DNA of 64,000 nt from positions 3,658,001 to 3,722,000 of the forward strand of contig NZ_CP023694.1 in the NCBI RefSeq assembly GCF_008705135.1. Direction: 5' to 3'. Below, piece after piece: positions 59,631-64,000 of this stretch (the first letter of the stretch is position 1; the number at the start of each line of letters is the position of its first letter). This DNA comes from Streptomyces coeruleorubidus (GTDB taxonomy: Bacteria > Actinomycetota > Actinomycetes > Streptomycetales > Streptomycetaceae). The translations under genes were made by a program, and so were the position numbers. The notes beneath the pieces were generated by a model, which did not search any database, was not told the DNA's origin, and saw nothing but the letters and a program-made list of their open reading frames with translations.

Positions 59631-60476
59631 TCAGTCCTTCACCGCTCCGCCCAGTCCGGAGACCAGGCGCCGCTGTACGAGTACGAAGAAGACCAGGACC
59701 GGAATCGTCATCACCGTGGAGGCGGCCATGACGCCGCCCCAGTCCGGGTCGTCGGGCTTGTAGAAGACCAGCAGCGCCATCGGCAGCGTCGACTGGGAAG
59801 TGTCACTGATGATGAACGACTTGGCGAAGAGGAAGTCGTTCCAGGCGGAGATGAAGGAAAACACGCTGGTGGCCACGAGCCCCGGCAGGACCAGCGGGAA
59901 AAGGATCTGCCACAGGAATCGCGCCCGGCTCGCCCCGTCGATGTAGGCGGCCTCCTCCAGCGCCTCCGGAACGGCTTTCACGAACCCCCGCAGCATCCAG
60001 ATCGCGAAGGGCAGCGAGAAGGCGATGTGGGGCAGGATCAGCGAGCCCAGGGTGTTCAGCTGGCCGAAGTCCCGCATGAGGAAGAAGAGGGGGATCGTCA
60101 GGGCCTCGACCGGCACCATCTGGGCCACCAGAAACATGATCAGCAAGGTGGTCCGGAGGCGGAACCGGAATCGTGTCACGGCGGTCGCGGCGAGAAACGC
60201 GATGAGCGCGGAGGCGATCACCACACAGCCCGCGACGACGAGGCTGTTGAGGAAGTAACGGCCGAATTCCTGCTGCCCGAAGACGCGTTGGAAGGAGTCC
60301 AGAGAAGGCGCGAGAGTCCACGGCCGGGGCTCGCTCGACTCGATCTCCCCGGCCGGTTTGAAGGCGCCGAGCACCATCCAGTACAGGGGAAAGGCGACGA
60401 CGACCGCGACCAGCAGGGCCGAGGCCTCGGCGGCCAGCCGCCCCGGGCGGCGCACACGAACGCGAAGCGGGTTCAC
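59631..60476 (-). CDS. Sugar ABC importer permease (second)
   Basis: The 281-aa permease has six membrane helices and the ATPase-docking loop EALEEAAYIDGASRARFLW. It belongs to the CUT1 family (MalG type). The GTG start has GGAGG 4 bases upstream and overlaps the preceding permease stop by 4 bases. With the binding protein upstream and GH20 downstream it most likely imports N-acetylglucosamine oligomers. No ATPase is encoded here, so a shared one (MsiK in Streptomyces) probably drives it. Confidence 0.9.
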   Translation of the reverse strand: MNPLRVRVRRPGRLAAEASALLVAVVVAFPLYWMVLGAFKPAGEIESSEPRPWTLAPSLDSFQRVFGQQEFGRYFLNSLVVAGCVVIASALIAFLAATAVTRFRFRLRTTLLIMFLVAQMVPVEALTIPLFFLMRDFGQLNTLGSLILPHIAFSLPFAIWMLRGFVKAVPEALEEAAYIDGASRARFLWQILFPLVLPGLVATSVFSFISAWNDFLFAKSFIISDTSQSTLPMALLVFYKPDDPDWGGVMAASTVMTIPVLVFFVLVQRRLVSGLGGAVKD

Positions 60477-61696
60477 AGTTCCTCCCCCTGCCGGCGCAGC
60501 AGCCGCAGGTACACGAGCGTGACGGCGAGCAGGATCAGCAGCATCACGACGCCGATCGCGGAGCCGAGGCTGTACCGCGAGGACGCGAAGGCCTGCTGGT
60601 AGGCGTAGACGTTCAGGACGAGGTTCTGGCCCGCGATGCCGCCGCCGCCCGTCATGACGTAGATCTGGGTGAAGACCTTGAAGTCCCAGATGACCGACTG
60701 GATGGTGACGACGACCAGGATCGGCCGGAGGATCGGGGCGAGTACGGATCGCCAGATGCGCCACTGCGAGGCACCGTCCAGGGCGGCGGCCTCCAGCACT
60801 TCGACCGGTACGGCGCGAATCCCCGCGTACACGGTCACCATCACGAACGGGAAGGAGCACCACACCACTTCGAGCAGGACGAGGAAGAAGGCGCTGAGAC
60901 GCCCGTACGTCCACGAGTGGTCGCCGAGGCCCAGCATCCGGTTCACCGGGCCGAAGTCCGGGTCGAAGAGGAACAGCCAGACCGTGGAGCCGGTCACCGC
61001 CGGTGTCGCCCACGCGCCCAGGGCGGCCAGCATCAGCGCGAGCCGCGGTACGGCCCGTACGCGCGTGAGCAGCACGGCGAGGGCACAGCCGACCGCGAGC
61101 GTGGAGACGACACAGGCGGCCGCGAACAGCACGGTGGCGAGCAGCACCTGCCAGAACTGCGGGTCCCCGAACAGCTCGGCGTAGTTCGCGAACCCCCGGA
61201 ACGCGGTCGGTTCCCCTCCGCTGACCTGTGCCTGCGTGTACTCGAAGAACGAGATCAGGCCGAGCTGGTAGATGGGGTAGACGAGCAGCCCCCCGAGCAC
61301 GACCAGCGCGGGCGCGAGATACAGCCAGGGCGTCCACCCACCGGCCGCGAGCGGTGAGGCACCGCCCGCACCCCGCGTCCCGCGGATGCCCTTGACCGAA
61401 TTCCGCCCCGGCGAACCACCGCCATGCCCGGCCCGGCCCCCACGGGAACCGTCCCCGCCCGCCCCGCTTCTGGCCACGAGTGACGAGGTGCCGCTCCCAG
61501 GAACGGACGAGGGACGCCTACCGGTCGTACCACGCGCTTCTCCCGCGGGGGCAACGCCAACCGGGGCGACTCCTGCGGGGGCCTTCCCGTCGGAGGCGGC
61601 TCCGGCAGGGACAGCCTTGGCCGGATCGGCTCCCGCAGGGACACTCCCCGCGAAGTCGGCGCCCGCCGCTTCCCCCCGGTCGTTCACCCGGCTCAC
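60473..61696 (-). CDS. Sugar ABC importer permease (first) with long low-complexity N-terminus
   Basis: The 407-aa protein has a C-terminal MalF-type permease with six membrane helices and the docking loop VLEAAALDGASQWRIW. The first 120 residues are Ala/Gly/Pro-rich and repetitive (PAGADPAKAVPAGAA, then PVGVAPAGEA), which is unusual for this family; typical permeases start about 20-30 residues before the first helix. The GTG at 61696 overlaps the binding-protein stop by 4 bases, so the long form is probably made. A later internal start is possible. Confidence 0.85.
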   Translation of the reverse strand: MSRVNDRGEAAGADFAGSVPAGADPAKAVPAGAASDGKAPAGVAPVGVAPAGEARGTTGRRPSSVPGSGTSSLVARSGAGGDGSRGGRAGHGGGSPGRNSVKGIRGTRGAGGASPLAAGGWTPWLYLAPALVVLGGLLVYPIYQLGLISFFEYTQAQVSGGEPTAFRGFANYAELFGDPQFWQVLLATVLFAAACVVSTLAVGCALAVLLTRVRAVPRLALMLAALGAWATPAVTGSTVWLFLFDPDFGPVNRMLGLGDHSWTYGRLSAFFLVLLEVVWCSFPFVMVTVYAGIRAVPVEVLEAAALDGASQWRIWRSVLAPILRPILVVVTIQSVIWDFKVFTQIYVMTGGGGIAGQNLVLNVYAYQQAFASSRYSLGSAIGVVMLLILLAVTLVYLRLLRRQGEEL

Positions 61697-62991
61697 CCCG
61701 CGGAGCCGAACGCGGTGTTCATCTTCTTCGCCGCGTCCTCGGAGGCCGCGGGCACGTCCTTCTTGCCGCTGATGATCTCCTGGAACATCGTGGGCAGGAC
61801 GAGCGAGGAGTCGATCTGGGCCCAGGCGGGTGAGGCCGGGACGAACTTGGTGCCGGCCGAGAGGGTCCGCACGAAGGGCTGCACGAACGGCTCCTTCGAC
61901 GCGACGTCCTGCCGTACGTCCGTGAAGGTCGGCAGGAAGCCCATCGCCTCGAAGAGTTCGGTCTGGGTCTTCTTCGAGGCGAGCTGTTCCATCAGCTCGA
62001 CCGCGAGCGTGCGGTGGGACGTGCTCTTCAGGACGCCGATGTTGTTGCCGCCCGCGAAGGCCGGTGCGATCGAGCCGGACTTCACACCCGGCAGCGGGAC
62101 GACGGCGTACTTGCCCTTGACCTTCCCGGCCTCGACTGCGGTGTGGCTGAAGTCGCCGCCGATCGCCATCCCGGCCTTGCCCGCGGCGAACGCGGAGATC
62201 GTGTCGTTGCCGCCCATGCCCGCGCACTTGGCGGCCGGACAGTTGTCGTCGCCGAAGAGGGTCGTGTACGCCTTGATGCCCTTCTGCGCCTGCGGGCTGT
62301 CGATGCCGGAGGCGTACGAACCGCCCTTGCCGCTCGCGAGCTCACCGCCGTTGGCCCAGACGAACGGCATCGCGCCGTAGGTGTAGGCGCCGCCGACGAC
62401 GAGCCCGTAGAGGTCGGGCTTCGCGGCCCGTATCTCGCGGGCGGTGGAGGCCAGTTCGTCCATCGTCTTCGGGGTGGACAGGCCGAGTTCCTCGAAGACG
62501 TCCGTGCGGTAGTACAGCGCGCGGACGCCGACGTAGAAGGGGGCGCCGTAGACCTTGCCGTCGACCGTCACCGACTGCTTGGCCGTCGGGTCGGTGTCCT
62601 TCGCCTCGCTCCAGTCACCGAACTCCTTCGTGACGTCGAGGAGTCCGCCGTCCTTCACATAGCCGGCCGTGTCGGTGTTGCCGTACTCCATCACGTCGGG
62701 AGCGGAGGCGGGGTCGTTGAAGGCGGCCTTGACGCGCTGGGCGCGGGTGTCGATCGGGATGTACTCGACGTCGACCTCGGTGCCCTTGTGGGCCTTCTCG
62801 AAGGCGGCGACGACCGAGTCGACGACCTTCTCCTTGGGGGTGTTGCCGACCTCCTGGAAGAGCCACACGCGGAGCGTGCCGGTCTTCTCGTCCTTGTCGG
62901 AGGAGGAGTTCGTGGCGGTCTGGGGGGCGCAGGCGGTGGCGAGGAGAGCGGCGAGGGCGGTGAGCCCGGCACATCGGACGGACAGCTTCAT
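61693..62991 (-). CDS. Sugar ABC importer substrate-binding lipoprotein
   Basis: The 432-aa product has a lipoprotein signal with lipobox ATAC at about residues 18-21 and a type I extracellular solute-binding fold (TLRVWLFQEVGNTPKEKVVD, GKAGMAIGGDF and AMGFLPTFTDV). Its place before two CUT1 permeases and a GH20 enzyme points to N-acetylglucosamine or chito-oligosaccharides as ligand. Upstream lie a LacI-like operator and a terminator from the next gene. Confidence 0.9.
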   Translation of the reverse strand: MKLSVRCAGLTALAALLATACAPQTATNSSSDKDEKTGTLRVWLFQEVGNTPKEKVVDSVVAAFEKAHKGTEVDVEYIPIDTRAQRVKAAFNDPASAPDVMEYGNTDTAGYVKDGGLLDVTKEFGDWSEAKDTDPTAKQSVTVDGKVYGAPFYVGVRALYYRTDVFEELGLSTPKTMDELASTAREIRAAKPDLYGLVVGGAYTYGAMPFVWANGGELASGKGGSYASGIDSPQAQKGIKAYTTLFGDDNCPAAKCAGMGGNDTISAFAAGKAGMAIGGDFSHTAVEAGKVKGKYAVVPLPGVKSGSIAPAFAGGNNIGVLKSTSHRTLAVELMEQLASKKTQTELFEAMGFLPTFTDVRQDVASKEPFVQPFVRTLSAGTKFVPASPAWAQIDSSLVLPTMFQEIISGKKDVPAASEDAAKKMNTAFGSAG

Positions 62992-63011
62992 GGAGTGCTC
63001 CTCCGAGGGAG

Positions 63012-63028
63012 TGTTGCAACATGCGCAA
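63012..63028 (-). promoter_or_regulatory. LacI-type operator candidate upstream of the sugar operon
   Basis: TGTTGCAACA (63012-63021) is a perfect palindrome fused to ATGCGCAA (63021-63028), giving two overlapping TTGC/GCAA half-site pairs typical of LacI-family operators. It lies 21-37 bases upstream of the binding-protein ATG. No LacI gene is in the window. Confidence 0.5.
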
Positions 63029-63145
63029 TGAAGGTTTCGCTGTGCACAACACCTCGGAGGCTAGGGACTGCATGAACACGCCCACAAGAGGTCTCAACCA
63101 CTCTGTGACCGGCTGACGCATCCTGCGCAACGCCCGAACAGCACA

Positions 63146-63184
63146 AAAGCCTCCAGGGCGCGCAAAACGCACCCTGGAGGCTTT
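63146..63184. terminator. Terminator between DUF3039 and the sugar operon
   Basis: AAAGCCTCCAGGG and CCCTGGAGGCTTT form a perfect 13-base stem around a 13-base loop, 18 bases past the DUF3039 stop, with A/T-rich ends on both sides. Confidence 0.8.
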
Positions 63185-63202
63185 ACGCCGCGCAGACCGG
63201 GA

Positions 63203-63484
63203 CTACTTGTCGCCCTTGCCCTTGTCGTCGTCGCCGGAGCTCATGGACTCGTAGATCTCCTTGCACATGGGACACACCGGGTACTTCTTCGGGTCGCGGC
63301 CCGGCACCCAGACCTTGCCGCACAGCGCCACGACGGGGGTGCCGTCGAGGGCGCTCGCCATGATCTTGTCCTTCTGGACGTAGTGGGCGAAGCGCTCGTG
63401 GTCACCGTCACCGTGGGAGGTCTGCGGCGTCGGCTCTACGAGGGTCCCCGTACCAGTCCCGCGCTCGGGCTCGAGAGTGCTCAT
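63203..63484 (-). CDS. DUF3039 protein
   Basis: The 93-aa cytoplasmic protein carries a Cys-rich core: VVALCGKVWVPGRDPKKYPV followed by CPMCKEIY, likely a zinc site. It is conserved in actinobacteria with no known function. The start at ATG 63484 fits the family; the tail is acidic/Lys-rich (SGDDDKGKGDK). It follows the YqgE-like gene by 29 bases on the same strand, so they may be co-transcribed. Confidence 0.85.
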   Translation of the reverse strand: MSTLEPERGTGTGTLVEPTPQTSHGDGDHERFAHYVQKDKIMASALDGTPVVALCGKVWVPGRDPKKYPVCPMCKEIYESMSSGDDDKGKGDK

Positions 63485-63513
63485 AGGCCCAAGGGTACTG
63501 AAGCTCACAGACA

Positions 63514-64000
63514 TCAGTTGAGCGAAGGGTCGTCCGGGTACGTCGCCACCATCGCCAGCTCGTTGCGCTGGCGGCGCAGCACCTCGCGCCAGAGCCTCTC
63601 CGGGAACGGCGAGGAGACGTCGCCGGGCTCCGACTCGACGACGTACCACGCGCCGTCCACCAGCTCGTCCTCCAGCTGGCCCGGGCCCCAGCCGGCGTAC
63701 CCGGCGAAGATCCGCAGCGAGCCGAGAGCAGAGGCCAGCAGTTCCGGCGGTGCCTCCAGGTCGACCAGACCGATCGCCCCGTGCACCCTGCGCCAGCCCA
63801 GCGGTGCGGCCTCCCCGGACGCGCCGCCGGGAACGACGGCGACCCCGAGGGCCGAGTCCAGCGACACCGGGCCGCCCTGGAAGACGACGCCGGGTTCACC
63901 GGCGAGATCCCCCCAGCCCTCCAGGATGTCGCCCACGTCCACCGGGGTGGGGCGATTCAGGACGACACCGAGAGAGCCCTCCTCGTCGTGGTCGAGGAGC
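63514..64000 (-). CDS. YqgE/AlgH-family protein, start outside window
   Basis: The visible C-terminal part (at least 160 aa) has LNRPTPVDVGDILEGW (the LNRP family mark, overlapping the window edge), VFQGGPVSLDSALGV, a RIFAGYAGWGPGQLEDEL core (the AGYAGWGPGQLE signature) and WREVLRRQ. The frame is open to the right end, so the start is missing. The YqgE/AlgH family is widespread with no settled function. Confidence 0.88.
   Translation of the reverse strand, partial: LLDHDEEGSLGVVLNRPTPVDVGDILEGWGDLAGEPGVVFQGGPVSLDSALGVAVVPGGASGEAAPLGWRRVHGAIGLVDLEAPPELLASALGSLRIFAGYAGWGPGQLEDELVDGAWYVVESEPGDVSSPFPERLWREVLRRQRNELAMVATYPDDPSLN

Overview
The window looks like chromosomal DNA of a Streptomyces or close relative. 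GC is very high, GTG starts are frequent, many genes meet at 4-base GTGA/ATGA junctions, and several promoters have a -10 box 6-7 bases before a start codon (leaderless pattern). Specific families agree: an SsgA-like sporulation protein, the cysM-cysO-mec set, and the clpS-DUF2017 pair. From memory, the order clpS/pncB ... ssgG ... glycolate-oxidase-like/TPR/hppD/AsnC matches the S. coelicolor core; I could not check this by search.

Region 1 (about 1-16.3 kb) is accessory and defence-rich. It opens with two P-loop kinases facing a 6-PGDH-like dehydrogenase and a HAD hydrolase. A frameshifted TIR-domain gene follows. Then a mostly unbroken minus-strand block runs leftwards from 15.4 to 3.4 kb: a 115-aa unknown, a half-sized HsdS, HsdM, HsdS, HsdR, a SprT/YgjP-like metallopeptidase, and a three-gene ABC-three-component (ABC-3C) system with a nuclease-like first gene. 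The right edge (15.4-16.3 kb) holds inverted repeats, gene scraps and an 11-bp tandem repeat, as expected at an old insertion boundary.

Region 2 (16.4-24.5 kb) is core metabolism: a membrane-anchored PemK-fold protein; CysM, CysO and Mec of the sulfur-carrier cysteine route, with a 31-aa Cys-ending leader peptide before cysO; an amino-acid permease; DUF2017 and ClpS; then pncB and pncA for NAD salvage, with a palindrome inside the pncB promoter.

Region 3 (24.5-36 kb) is mostly secreted and envelope proteins: a metzincin next to a lipoprotein, an M6 (immune inhibitor A) protease, two RDD membrane proteins, SsgG, an FAD oxidase and a TPR protein.

Region 4 (36-51.5 kb) has hppD divergent from an AsnC regulator, a four-gene glycine-betaine/choline-type ABC importer, an ArsR-like repressor behind a doubly symmetric operator, a Lon-like protease, an IclR regulator, a DEAD/DEAH helicase, a Doc/ribbon-helix-helix toxin-antitoxin pair, an MFS pump, a DHFR-like reductase, small secreted or unknown genes and a duplicated SUKH-4 protein.

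Region 5 (51.5-64 kb) has a molybdenum-hydroxylase operon (FAD, 2Fe-2S and Mo subunits) in which the 2Fe-2S subunit carries a repetitive extension of about 660 residues and the Mo subunit lacks the usual catalytic Glu, followed by a kinase gene broken by an internal deletion. Next come an amino-sugar ABC importer with a GH20 hexosaminidase, DUF3039 and the start-less end of a YqgE/AlgH gene. I saw no tRNA, rRNA, CRISPR array, transposase or intact integrase.
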